Below the pieces are notes generated by a model. That model searched no databases and was not told where the DNA came from. It saw only the letters and a program-made list of their open reading frames with translations. A program made the translations under genes and the position numbers. 64,000 bases of DNA from positions 240,193,058 through 240,257,057 of the forward strand of contig OY856409.1 in NCBI GenBank assembly GCA_963693085.1. The letters run 5' to 3'. Below are positions 9,202 to 21,460 of this stretch, in pieces (the first letter of the stretch is position 1; the number at the start of each line of letters is the position of its first letter). The stretch comes from Alisma plantago-aquatica (lineage: Eukaryota; Streptophyta; Magnoliopsida; Alismatales; Alismataceae).

Positions 9202-10257
9202 CTCCGTGCTCTTGTCCTCTGTGGCTGGTGCAGGCTTGGCGTCCGGATCCTGCAGAAAATTGTTCGGATCCTTCCATGAGAATTTCTTGTCCTTTCTCCA
9301 TGAGTAATCATTATTCCTGTACCCTTACTGTTGCCTGATGTACTTGACTTGAGCCTCATCCTCGGACTCATTGTCTTCCTTCTGCAGTAACTTCTTTGCG
9401 AGAAGATCCATCTTCTCATTTAGCTCTCTCATTGCCTTTGATTCACTGGCAACTCTTGCTTACTCAACTGGACCTCTCTCTCTTTCTCCCCAGGATTGCT
9501 TTCTTGCCATGTTCTTCAGTATCTCCCAGCATCTAGTATCAGTATTGTTCAGGAAAAATCCTGACCCGGCTGAGTCCATGTTACTCCTATCATGCTCGGA
9601 GAGAGCAAAATAGAAGATCTTCACCTGTGTCTCCTTGTCCAATCCATGATGCGGACATCTCCTCAACATGACCTGGAATCGCTCCCAGGTCTCTATATAT
9701 GTTTCACCCGCCTGTTGGGTGAAATTGTGAATCTTCCTAATCATTTCGTTGGTCTTCTCAGGAGGGAAAAACCTCTCGAAGAAAACCTCCACCATATGAT
9801 CCCATGATTCAACAAACTCATCGTCGAGGTTATGTAGCCACTCTCTCGCTACTCCTGCCAGGGAACTTGGGAACAACTTAAGGTACAAAACATCCTGTGG
9901 AAATCTGTCTATCTTCACCATATCACAGTTTTCAACGAACTGACTGATGTGTGCCACTGGATCCTCATTCTTCAGCCCGTGAAATGCGTTTGATTTTACC
10001 AAGTTAATCAATGCTGGATCGATCTTATATGTTGGTATGTTGACCGCCTTCTTCTTTATAGGCCCCTTTGAAGCTGATGAAGAAGACGCTTTGATCTTCT
10101 CCCATATCGTCTGTGGTTCGGCCATTTCTTCTGCTTCAGATTCAGAATCTATTTCCTCTTGGTGCTCTTGCTCGTAGTGCTCTTCGTCCTCAAATGGTCC
10201 CGGAGGTGGAACCTCAGGTGTGTGATTCGCGTAGTCTGTACTACGTGTATGCACCAT
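9202..10257 (-). pseudogene. gag: Gag (capsid) region, same frame as pol, two TAA stops
   Basis: ATG at 10257 follows the PBS leader. 265 codons run to TAA at 9460-9462; the frame continues through TAA at 9325-9327 into pol. An acidic N-terminus is followed by the retrotransposon gag domain (hallmarks: REWLHNL, ERFFPPEKTNEM, WERFQVMLRRCPHHG). Gag forms the particle that packages element RNA. I see no CX2CX4HX4C zinc knuckle between the gag domain and pol, unlike Element C. Two nonsense codons in an otherwise intact, recent element mean it probably depends on gag from a relative, unless the stops are read through. Restored versions are not given. Confidence 0.85.
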
Positions 10258-10418
10258 GCAAAGTACCTGAAATAAGAAAATTGGGTTTCAGTACTATGCT
10301 TGAACGAGTAAACACAATTATAGAGAAATTTAGGAATATTTAAAGTTGTTTCAAAAATAAAAAAAATGTGGCCTAGAGTGGCCGCTCTTAGCACTCAAAG
10401 TGCCAACAATTCGCCGTA
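10258..10418 (-). other. Element A leader between PBS and gag
   Basis: Short AT-rich untranslated leader, presumably carrying the packaging signal. Nothing else recognised. Confidence 0.5.
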
Positions 10419-10436
10419 TCCCCGGCAACGGCGCCA
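10419..10436 (-). other. Primer binding site, tRNA-Asp type
   Basis: Plus strand TCCCCGGCAACGGCGCCA, so the element reads TGGCGCCGTTGCCGGGGA, the standard Athila PBS complementary to the 3' end of plant tRNA-Asp. It lies 6 bp inside the 5' LTR. Confidence 0.92.
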
Positions 10437-10442
10437 AAAACT

Positions 10443-12061
10443 TGATGTGTATTTTACTACGCGCTTAAACGCAAGTATACGCGTCGAGTAATATAGGCCT
10501 TTGTGAGGCCCGAGTCGAACACAGGGATACATGAATTATTGGAGACTCCTACTAACTAATTGCAATCAGCTAGGCCGGATAACAAAGTAGGGTTTGTTGT
10601 CGAAATTAAAAGAAAATAACAATCAAAACAAAGAAAACAATCAATTAAAGGTTAATTTAATCAATTCAAAAGGATATCTTTAGGATTGCGGTTTCACCGC
10701 GGGTCAACATTGTATTAGGTTTTATATAATTCCTCACTCTTCTCTCTCTATCCGGGTAGTGGCCTGAAAACAGAATTACCCACTGTCGTGGTGCAATTCA
10801 CTACTTAGGTTTAGGTTGATTCCACCGTCGTAGTAATCATTCCCCTAAACTAAGCGCATTACAAACGATCTCTCAGTTCCCACCATTAATTTTACAACTC
10901 CTTTGTCAAGGGTTTTATCGATTAATGTAGGTTTCGTTTCTTTTCAACCGTTAATCCTTCTGTTGAAGTGATTAAGGGCATTAGGTTATTATTATGGTGA
11001 TCAGGCATAACAATATATATGGAGAAAACGAAGCTATACCACGGACTTAAGAGAGAAAATATGAATTATCAATATAAAATTGTCATACAATGCATTCCCG
11101 GGCTACTCCCGGTCCTAAAGATGGAGGGTTTTAGCCTCTCATGTTCATCTCGCACGAATACATGGTAGAAATAGGGGAATTCATAAGAAAAACGTGAAAT
11201 AAGTGGGAAAACCCTTGAACGGAGAAGAACCGGTGGATCATTGGCGTAGGACACGAGCTTCCCCTCCTATCGGTGGTGGAATCCGTCTTCGGCAGCGTCC
11301 GAATCGACCAGGATGAGCTTCTGGCCTCCGTTCTCCTTTCTCTCCCTCCTCGGCACTCGTGCAATGCAAAAATGAGATGATGATCTCGTGTGGGCGGCCG
11401 TCATTAGGTATAAGTCCCTAATTAGGTCGTCAAATAACTCCAGCCGTCCGATCGAGATCAAAACGAATCCAACGCATATCTGCCGGCGTCGATACCATCG
11501 ACGCGGGTCGATGGTATCGACCAAGCGTATTAGCGGCAGCCTTCTTTTCTTTTCGTCTGAGCACCTGTGGTCATCACGATACCATCGACTTGGATGTCGA
11601 TGGTATCGACTCTCTGTAGCGTCGGGTTTGTCTTTTAGCGACGCTGTAGCTCTCCATGCGTCGATGGCATCGACTTTCGTCGATGGTATCGACAGCTTCC
11701 TCGCCAGCAACCTAAATGGATCTCGATGCCATCGACTTGGGTGTCGATGGTATCGACTCTGTGCTGCTCCTCTCGGCTGGCAACCTGTGGCTTGGTCGAT
11801 GGTATCGACTTCCGTCGATGGTATCGACGGAAGCATATACTTGTTTTTCCTGAAATTCCAAAACAAGACCAAGTAAATCCACACAAATTATGATAATATG
11901 ATAGATAATGCTCAAAATGATGAAACTAAGGGGATTTGACATAATATGATGGCAAAGACCGAAATGAGTGAATTATGCAATATTATCCTTAAAAATGAGT
12001 AATTAGAGCACAAAACACATATGAAAAAGGTCCACAAATGCGACTCAAAATCATCGCATCA
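10443..12061 (-). repeat. Element A 5' LTR (complete, 1619 bp)
   Basis: Plus strand begins TGATGTG (10443) and ends GCATCA (12061), giving TGATG/CATCA termini. The word array occupies 11488-11828. In element direction it is followed by degenerate TATA candidates (minus TTATTTGA about 11432-11439 and TTATACC about 11408-11414); no canonical TATA was seen close to the array, though TATATAAA occurs on the minus strand at about 10722-10729. An apparent 205-codon frame in this LTR is a word-repeat artefact. Confidence 0.95.
11488..11828. repeat. Array of paired 15-bp words in LTR (copy 2)
   Basis: The five word pairs of 156-496 repeated at +11332 with the same 4/6/4/6/4 gaps. In this copy the first word of pair 2 begins ACGATACC rather than TCGATACC; otherwise the words are identical. 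Confidence 0.95.
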
Positions 12062-15000
12062 GGAAACTATAGGGGTGACATTCATTTCAGTGAAATGGAA
12101 TCAATCTAAATGAAAGAAAAAAATGGAGAAGATTACGATGCATGTTACATTCAATTAAGCATGAGGGGGTGAAAAAGTAATTTTGGTACAACTAAATCTC
12201 ACATGGTAGAAAATCAAAGAAAATGCCAAAATCTCAATATGGCCCATGTGATGTACATCTAGGGATTAAACTTCCAAGTGAAATAGGATAAAATTCATGC
12301 ATGTGATCTTCTCTTATGCCATGGCCTCGAGATTTATCTCTATGAGCATGAAGCTTTGATTAAAACATGAGGCACACAAGAGTTCTCAAACACATACCTT
12401 GATATCCTCTTCCTCAAGTTGTTTCATAGTCAAAGAGCGTAGATTCAGGCCACCTAGAGTTCATAGCATACCAGTCCATCACTACCATCATGGTTGGAAA
12501 TACAGACAAAGGTCCAAACATCAAAACTCTCTAAGCCTGATAAGAGAAATGAGATAATCACATTCGTGAGAAACAGCGAGGCTAGCACACCATACACGCC
12601 AAAAAGGACTCTCTATCCCTCGATTTGTTAAGGTGTATATGCTTCATCATATGAGGTATGTGAAGCTTCAATATATAAGCATAGAAATAATCTTACTTAG
12701 ACCCATTTAGGTGATTTGTTAAGGTGTAAATCTTATCACATTCACTTACTATCTTTTAGACCAATCAAAATTTAGTTCTGCTTTTGTGAATATAAATCTA
12801 ATGTACATTTTCCTTGTGTGTATAGCGTTGTTCATATTATCTACACTTCTTTGATTTAGTAAAACATCTGATGATAACTTACCAAACTTCTTGTGAAGTT
12901 ATTAAGCAAATGAACCAATCACCTAGCCATTCTTCTTTAAGAGGTCCCTTCAACCATGCTCTTAAAAGTCAATCATTTTGATGTTGTGATCAGAACTTAA
13001 AATTTCATATCACTCCACTATCCTTGTTAGCAATGTTGTTAGATGGAGGAACTTCATTGCCGTTGAGGTTAAATCCTACAAACAATTCCTCTCAACCAAT
13101 GCCCTAATTTCTACTTCCCAACAGAGTAAGGAGTTTAGTCTACCAGATAGGACTCTGGAAACACTCACCCCAACAGGATAGGGATAGACTATTAGAATGG
13201 AATTTTCATATGTTTTGGAGGTTTGAGATGATAATAGAGACATGGGTGAAGTTGAAGATGATGTAGTCTTCATTGGAGAAAGTAGATAAAGGGATGAAAC
13301 AATAGATTGTAGGGTATGTGTTAGCTAGGTGATGAAGAATATGTCAGATGACAAAGACTTTGGCAGCTTGATAATGGGGAATTAATCAACTTGATGATGA
13401 AGCTACAACAATAGATCGATGAAGAATAAAAGAGATTGAAGATGATCTACTAGTGATAACTGGAAATCAAATAACCTTGAGTAGGGAATCATGATCTTGT
13501 ACAATGCTCTCCCCTGAAGCTCAAATTATGCCATGTGGGAAATGACAAGTGATCAAGATAGGCATAATGGGAGAAAAATTCCCTCCTTCGTTACTATTAT
13601 TGAGAGTGTTTCAATGTTCAAATACATTCACAATATAGTAGTGAGCGGTAGATCTCACCAAGTACTTAGACAAGAGAACTAAATCAGTCATAACAAGGGC
13701 GATTTAAATCTAACAACCTTAGTATCATTAGCTTTAACAAATGTGGAGTTAAAGTTGAACCATGCATCTTGAACAAACCATGCATCTTCAACCCGCTTCC
13801 CACGTCAGTTGATGCTCACATTGTGGACCTAATCGACTGCTGACATTGCACCTTGCTGCTCATTAGTGACCAGTTCGACAAGTGCAGCTAACTGTTAAAC
13901 AACAAGTGTAGCATCCATCCGTGTTTCTAATGTGGGCCTACCTAAGAGAGGTTCCTCCTACTAAACGCCTATCTGCCAATGTTTATCGCTTTTACTGATT
14001 AATTGTCAGGAGGAGCATGTATCTTCCGTACCTATAGAGAATCGATGTAATTTATCTCTTTGTTGAAGAAGCCCGTAGTAATCTACAGTTGTGTAGAAAT
14101 AACGTTATTGTGGAAAACATCAGTGCCCACGTCTTGACGAATACAAACGTGCATTTCCAACAATTATATATAGATTATAAGGATTAGACGTAAGAAGGAT
14201 AAGCTAAAACCGGACTAACTGCACAAGGAAGAGTCGATCAAGAAAAGGGCAAGAAGCTGTATGTATAACAAGTGACTATATATGTTGCATATCGCTAATT
14301 CAATATGTTCCTTTATTTAGTAAGTTACTAGAAGTGATTTGATAACATATGACTGGGATTCATATATACATTCACAAGCGCTTAGCACGTACGTCTAGAG
14401 AATCAACAAAGAAACAGACGTGATAATGATGTTAATAATCACAACTAAATATGCTTACATTGGCTATTGAGATGCTGCATGTACAATGAGCCATGATTGT
14501 TCTTCTTGTGCTTGCTTGCTGCATATGTCTGTCTGCCTTTGGGGGTGTCGGTCGCCATGCCCATGCTTGTCAAGTACACAGTCCTCGCGCGCTCTCCTCA
14601 CATTCGTTGCCTACTCGACCTTGAAGAACTTTTGTTCTTGTGCCTTCATGTCGCATCCCTGACTAGATGATCAATCAAGGTCGAACAGACAACGAAGGTG
14701 ATCCAGACCGGCTAGCTGGGGGCCGTATACTGTACAAGCATAGCATGGCGACCACTCACCCTGAGAAACAATAACCTGCAGTAAGAGACCAGCTGACCAT
14801 CTTTCTTCTTCTTCTTCTTCCCTTCCCTTCCTTCTCGGCTGCCGCTAGTAGATCATCGGAACGCAAGCTATCATCGGGTTGGGCTTTGCTCAGCTAAATG
14901 GATGCAATGCTGATTGGGGGATGGGTGGCGAAAGTTGTATGTAGGCTTGGTACGAATCGACGGTGGGAATGAAGGAGAGGGCACCGACTCCTCTGGTTCC

Positions 15001-15929
15001 CACATAGCATCGATTCCCCCCCATCCCTGTCCACTCTTTTCCAGATTCTCGTACATGATACCATCGAGGCGCTTTTCCTCCCACTCGAAGCCTCAAACCA
15101 ACCCACCCCAACCAAAACTCTCTACAAACCACAGCCCAAACCTACCCACCTACCCACACTGACTCCCACACCGCAACGGTAGAAACCAGAATAAACATGC
15201 ATTACTGCTGTCGACACTATACTACTACCACCCAAAGAGGTAAGTAAACACATGCATGCTGTGGTCTGTGGAGAGGAGGTAACTAGCTCTTCCTTTTGAA
15301 TAAACCGTATCCTAGCCAAATATGATACTCGTCTATACACGAGTTAAGGCACACAACATTACAGCTTTCTGACTGGCTAGTTCAACACATGTAACTATAT
15401 ATGGTCCCCTGATACAAAGCGAGACAAGTTAACATTGTCCTGTTCTTTTTCTTTTCCTTTTTTAAAATCCTCAGCTCGTGAGTCCCAACAACGATCCAGT
15501 AAAACAGGTGCGTGGTAGGTAGGACGGGTTTCCAGCTGTATTGGAGATATTTTGCGTGGTAGTTAGGGCTTACGGGTTCCAGAGGTAGGTACCAACTGAC
15601 CCAGACTAGTTAAACTGGCAGTACTGACGGGATCAAGCTGAACTGCCCTGTTTGCACTAGTTAAACACAACATACTTTACATCTACTGTAGCATATTCGC
15701 TGTGCTATGTGGTATATACGTTTCAACTCAATGTCGTGTGATATGCCTACTGTGCTTTATACGTCTGGGGATAGAAGATGACACGGTTATCAACGGTTAA
15801 TTGAACGGACTATTTGTCCATCTCGATCAAATCCCTGTAATAATTACTTCTTATCTAGTAACTGTCCATCTCGTACACATTCTCTTGTTTCTTGTATGAC
15901 CAAAATCTGAATGCTTACTGCCATGGCTC
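12062..15929. other. Anonymous intergenic DNA
   Basis: No gene, RNA or recognisable element. AT-rich to about 14450, then more balanced composition with a CTT-rich tract (about 14800-14840). Open frames of 60-80 codons around 14871-15340 overlap on both strands without family features. An 11-bp direct repeat ACTAGTTAAAC occurs at about 15606 and 15656. The site immediately right of Element A (12062) is the insertion target. Confidence 0.5.
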
Positions 15930-17110
15930 ATTATTCATCCTCACAATCCACCAAGTAGATATTTATACTACGTTCTTGCATGGTGAACATCTTGAGGAAG
16001 TATACCTGGATCAACCAGTTGAGTTTCTGGAATGCAAGGATGATCCCAAAGTGGATAAAATTGTTAAATCACTAAATAGTTTGAAAGATGCCGCTAAACA
16101 TTGGCATGGAATTTTCTTATCTAATATTCTTCATCAACTTTAGTCAAAATTAATAACAATGTCTACTTCAAAAATTCAACAACGATTTCCATTCATTGCC
16201 TATATGTAAATGATATTCATCTTTCTGGTTCCAATGTCAAATTCATTAACGAGATATAACCATTATTATGTACTAATTTTATATGCAGGATATGAAAGTC
16301 ACATGTGTTATTCTTGGACTTTAAATCATTAGGTCTACATAAGGCACACTACTCTCACTCTCACTATGTTGAGAAAGTAGATGAGAGATTTATTATACAT
16401 TATACAAACCAATCAAAATTGGAGATGATCCTTACAGAGCTTTGTTCAAGAATGAGTGTGGCAATCATGTAGCTAAAGTAATATACACTTCCATTATTGG
16501 TAGTTTGATGTATCTTGTGAACTTACATGACCATGTGTTATGTTTGTTGTGTGCTAGATAAATAGTTATTGAATTTTCCCAAATACAATCCATTGAAAAG
16601 CTGAAGAAAGATTACTTCGATCTATCAAGAGAATTTCTTCTCCTGGTCTGCATTATGGATAATTTCTCTTCATTCATGAAGAATTGAGTAATGCAAAATA
16701 GATTACTAATAACTCTAGTAGTAATGGGGTATCTGGATATATGTTTCTTTTGGACATTAGTGATGTCACTTGGAACTCCAAGAAATAATCTTTGCTAGGT
16801 CTACATTTGCGTTTGAGTTGTGTTCTATTGATTTAATATTGGATGGGAAGTTAACAAATAAAAGGAACTAGGTCTAGCTTCCCCATGGCAAAACAAATAC
16901 TTCCTATGATCTAAATTGACTGTGATATCATGAAAACTATTGCCAAATCCAAGATTTCTAAGTACATTTGAAACATAGGTGACATATTTCAGCAAACTAA
17001 AGTTTGTAAGGTTATCTGTGTCCGATGGGGTTGTAGGTGTTGATTATATTGCAATGGAAGACAATCCATTTATTAAAACACATCTTATATATCTAGTGTG
17101 CAAATTCAAG
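15930..17110 (+). pseudogene. Copia-1: decayed Ty1/copia pol (RT to RNase H)
   Basis: A degraded plus-strand copia pol. The reverse transcriptase block (15945-16115) retains VDIYTTFLHGEHLEEVYLDQP and a KSLNSLKDAAKHWHG form of the usual SLYGLKQAPRQWH. The catalytic YVDD is YVND at about 16204-16215. Then come eroded ILGL (about 16308), YTSIIGSLMYLV (about 16485-16520), GYMFLLDIS...WNSKK (about 16735-16790, RNase H) and a remnant of the GVVGVDYIA tail near 17025-17045. Many stops and frameshifts. Upstream gag/integrase and the LTRs are not identifiable. Confidence 0.75.
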
Positions 17111-19601
17111 TTGGGAATGGGACTGAAACTCATGACATATTCATAGATGGCAAACAATCAACCTAGCTGAGTGGATTCTCCACAAATCAGATTCGATGTA
17201 GTAATTACAAGTTATATGGTTTGCAGATGACAATTGATCAAAATTTTAATGTAAGGAATCTATTTTTATCCCATGAAGCCTAAAAGTGTCATGGAAAATG
17301 AGGTGCAAAGAATATCTTTCTCCAACCAGGATCAAGTTATATGATATGATTTCAATATACATCACTTGAGATATCTACGTGAGTTGTTGATGTTGTAATA
17401 CCACAGTAAGGGAATTGGGTTACTCCCTGGAATCAATTATCATATAAAATAATGGTGGATTGATATTATAGTATCAACACTAAACCTATTTTCTATAGGC
17501 TTTTATTATGTTGTTACCAATAAACACTTATTTGACGAAGTTTAAGGTTTAATATGTATGTTCACCTAGTTCTTATATGAATATTGGATAATTTGTGTAT
17601 TGGTTTAAACCAGAAGGTACCATCTGTGTAACATAATGTAATACAAATATTTTGTTAATCGTCTTACAACTACACTATGAGAGTAATGGTTAGATTTGGA
17701 TTGTAAAATTAGTCTGATAGTTGTAGCACTATAGTCTTAGAGGTGTGTAGTGTGATAAAGGGACTCTTGTGTCCCATATAACATAACTCAATGTTTGGCA
17801 CATCCCTTATATGTAGTATGTATAGTGAGTAAAAATTCATAAGGACTAGAGTACAAAATGAGATCAAACATGAATATGCATGTGATATTGTTTCAAAATC
17901 AGACATTAAAACTCAATTTGACGAATGATATTATATTTTCTTTTACACTACATACTTTAAATTAATTTATTTTTTCCAAAATACATGGAGTATATGAGTA
18001 GAATATATTATGTACCAAATAGATGAGAATTCACCTTCTCTAGTATAATATATTTTGTTAAATGGTTGGATATACTATGCATTCAGTAAAATATGTGGTT
18101 AGTTACATATATTACTTGGATATACATGGGATAAATATTTGGTTGTATACAATCTAGTAATATACCACTAATAATATAAAGTTACAAACTTATAAGCATG
18201 TATTTGAGACAACCAATTTGAACATACTGTATAAATATACCTTCACGCTTATTAGGGTGTAAAGTTTTTTAAGTAACCCTAATAACAGTGTGGAGGAAGA
18301 TCATATATGAGCTATCCTTTCTCTTCTTACTCTTTCTTATGCTTTCTATGCCTACTATTCCTTGTCATAAATCTAATCTAGACTGATGTATGGTCAATAG
18401 AATGTGTGTATCATAAATGTATGAACATCCTAACTTGTGAAGAAAGCCTAGGAACCTTGCACCCACATGTGGAAAAGTTTTTCTCTAAGGCACACAATTT
18501 TAGATAACTCATTTGGATAAGTTTTTGGTCTTGTTTTTTTCATCTTTGATTCTTATACTATTTGACACTATCTTTTTAGTTGGATCTTACTTTGGATAAA
18601 CCTACATGTTTACTTTTATCATTTCAATGTTACTATTTTTTATGTAATACTAACAATATTTCTGTTGACATCCTATTTTTTCACACTCAATAGAAATTCA
18701 CGATTACTTGTCGATCCTCTAGCTAATGATGGAACTCATTTCACGTCCTACCCAATTTCCACATATACCTTTTCCCCATAAATTTCCATATTTTTTTCCT
18801 ATTTAAATCACCCTTTTTCCCACTTTCACGCAGACCATACTCTTCTGCAAAAAAACCTTCTTTCAGACTGGAAGTGCAATTATTCTTCAGTTTTGCCTTA
18901 AATAGGCTATTCTTCACAAATTTCCTAGCTAAATTATCTGAAATAAAATATTTTTGCATTTCATCTATTCTTCTAGAAAATTCTGAGAGATAACTCCAGC
19001 TTATCCTTCTATGCAAATTTTCACTGATTCTCGTCAGGACATTCTTGAAATTACTAGGAAAATGAGATTTCCTCTTTTTTGCTACACTGGGATACTAGAC
19101 GGATCCTAGCCATACCTCATGTGTCACATGGAGGATCACCTTGATTTGCATGTCGCCCATGGCATATCAGTGTGATCCGCCCCCTCTTCCCAAAGGCTCT
19201 CACCAGAATCCCACATCCTATAATTCACCTATGAAATGACCCCCATACCCATCGTATTCCAGGCCCCTCTCATCTCTCCTAAGTTTAGAGTGATGACTAC
19301 CTCTCTCTTTACTTTTTTATGTTGCCTATGATTAGAAGATCCTTCTTCTTACACCACTTGCTCTACTAGATCTATAGAACGATAAACTACTCTAACTGCT
19401 ACACCTAACTACTAAATATGCTATCTATTTCTATCTAATCTATAATTGTTGCACCTAATCTGGTCTACTGTTGCATATGATCTATAATCTACTATAACTA
19501 CTTTATTTCTATTATAGTTGTCATTCTTCTAATACTTCTGAAAAATCAGATTTAGTTCTCTGAACATGCCTCTACTAGTCACCCTCTAACATCCTATGCA
19601 T
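17111..19601. other. AT-rich anonymous DNA
   Basis: Probably includes the decayed 3' end of Copia-1, but no LTR boundary could be set. No gene seen. Near-palindromic fragments related to GGATCA-CAC-TGATCC occur at about 19099-19200. Confidence 0.4.
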
Positions 19602-19660
19602 TGGTCCTAATCACCAATGATGGAGCTCCATCATGGGAGGTCCTGAGGTGATTAGGACCA
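19602..19660. other. Large nested inverted repeat (cruciform-forming)
   Basis: Outer arms TGGTCCTAATCACC (19602-19615) and GGTGATTAGGACCA (19647-19660) are perfect 14-bp inverted repeats; inside lies a perfect 18-bp palindrome, ATGATGGAGCTCCATCAT (19617-19634). No gene is associated. Confidence 0.85.
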
Positions 19661-20995
19661 CAACACACCTAAGAATTAGGATTTATGGGGCCATGATAGG
19701 AAGCCAACGAACATATTTATCCCAAAACCTTCCCCACAATAAAACTATTTTTTGTCTTGTTTTCATATTTTTTTAACCATCCTAAATTTCTTGATTTCCT
19801 TGCAACACAATAGTGTCTTGATATTGGTTTGTCGGGCCAAACGAGGGTTTAATCCTTCCCTTCTTGTAACTAGATCTTCAGGTCCAATTTGTAGTTTTGC
19901 TTTTATTTTTGGTTTTTATCCAACATGCATAATCACTCAATTTAGGCCATGGCTTCACAATCTATCATTTTTCCTTTTTTGTATACAAAATATGGTGGCA
20001 AATCGGAGACTTTTTTACATGTGAAGTTTCACTAGAGAAAAGGGTAGAGATTTATTCCCTGAATATCTCTATTTTTCATCCCCCTTTTGGCTAGGGTGTG
20101 ATAGGCTAGCAACTCTGTCAGGGAAGCCAAGTCGATCTGAGTCAAACTCCAACTATTCTGTTTTGAGGATTCCACATCTCCCGTATTGTTCACTTTTTTT
20201 CTTCTGGTCTATCACTTTTTTCTTTCCCATTGGGAATAGGGTGGAGGATCACACTGATCCGCCCACTTATAGGTGCACAAATCAAGGGGATCCGCCATCC
20301 TTGGCCCCTTACCTTTTCTTTCAGGTTTTTTTTTATCCTGATCCTATTTTACCATTTTGGACACCTTTGTCCTTATAGAATAGGGTTTCAGCTGCACTTC
20401 TTGTCTTGGGTTTCAGTTTCACTTCCCTTGTTTTTTAATATAAAAATAAAGGATGAATTACAGGTGTAAGTTAGAAATATGATCTGATCTTTTCTAGAAA
20501 CATGTTGTTATTATTTCTATATCTACATGTCCGTGACTATCATGAATCATGGTCTTTCTCCCAAAATTACTAAAACTGATCAAATACACTTCACACTCCT
20601 ACAAAATCACACATCAAAGAATGGGTGCCCACCTCACGTTGAATCCTTGGAAGTGATGTAGGATGCCAGTAAGGTATCACCACAATGTTAAGATTGATGT
20701 CCAAAGGTCTTGAAAACAACCCACTCTCCTAACACCCACGACTGATTGCGTCCACTATAGTCAGGAGGTGTATTGGGAGCGATACCATTATCAGATGAAC
20801 TCAAGATACCCCTCGATGAGTGCCATATACCCATAAAGGAGATAAGGACCAACCCCTCCTATATAGGTCATGCTTGAGTGAAGATGTAATGTAGATCTAA
20901 ACTCACATGATAAAAGGGGGATCCCTGCTTCCTATATATGTCATGTCTTCTCTGCCAAAATATTATTAAAATTGTTGTTTACCCTTTTCTTGTAT
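19661..20995. other. Anonymous DNA with scattered GGATC near-palindromes
   Basis: No gene seen. GGATCACACTGATCC (20246-20260) has 6-bp arms around CAC and sits in a slightly GC-richer stretch followed by GGGGATCCGCC near 20287. Similar to the words of other elements here but too few copies to call an array. Confidence 0.4.
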
Positions 20996-21460
20996 TAATT
21001 TCAAACAATCTTTTTAAAAGATTAAAGACCTTCATCTCAGATTTCAAACATTCTTTTTCAATGGTTAACAATATCAAATGTGGATTTCAAACAATCTTTA
21101 TTAAAGATTAACAATTTGAACTCAGATCATAAACAATCTTTAACAAATACTAACAATCTCAAACTGAAATTCAAAACAACAATTTTCAAATATCAACAAT
21201 CTCAAACTCAAATTCTAAATAATCTTTTGAAAAAGTCTAACATATTTCAGACTATCTTTTTCAAAGACTAACAATCTCCAATTCAAATCGCAATTTTTTT
21301 TTCAAATGTCAACATTCCCAAATTTAAATTCCAAACAATCTTTTTAAAAAAATATACATATTTGAACAATTTTTTTCCAAGATAAAAATCTCAAGCTCAA
21401 ATTTTTTATAATCTTTTTCAAAGATTAACATCTCAAACAATCTTTTTTAGCAAACTCAAA
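20996..21460. repeat. Degenerate ~43-bp tandem repeat
   Basis: About ten units built on AAACAATCTTTTTCAAAGAT plus CTAACAATCTCAAACTC-like sequence. Unit starts at about 21003, 21046, 21089, 21131, 21174 and 21217 give spacings of 42-43 bp; later units are more irregular. AT-rich and non-coding. Confidence 0.85.

Larger units (their letters stand above)
1..12061 (-). mobile_element. Element A: young Athila-like Ty3/gypsy LTR retrotransposon
   Basis: A nearly complete LTR element read right to left: 5' LTR 10443-12061, PBS 10419-10436, gag 10257-9460, pol 9201-4765, hairpin 4703-4718, word array 4588-4044, third ORF 3827-2241, PPT 730-744, 3' LTR 729 to beyond the window start. The LTR begins TGATG and ends CATCA. 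The tRNA-Asp PBS, the gag-pol order with integrase after RNase H and an ATHILA-type ORF after pol place it in the Athila group. Internal length is 9713 bp; with two 1619-bp LTRs the whole would be about 12.95 kb. The two LTR copies align without indels at offset 11332 and differ at about 10 of 729 positions by my count, so insertion is recent. The target-site duplication cannot be checked because the left end is outside the window. Confidence 0.95.

Noticed and set aside
10419..10436. tRNA-like sequence
   Set aside because: It matches only the tRNA 3' end and lies at an LTR boundary, so it is a primer binding site, as are 45616-45628 and 57566-57583.
12062..12100. Target-site duplication of Element A
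   Set aside because: The left flank is outside the window, so no pair can be compared.
14871..15340. Possible small host gene
   Set aside because: Overlapping 60-80 codon frames on both strands without motif or splice context; composition alone is not enough.
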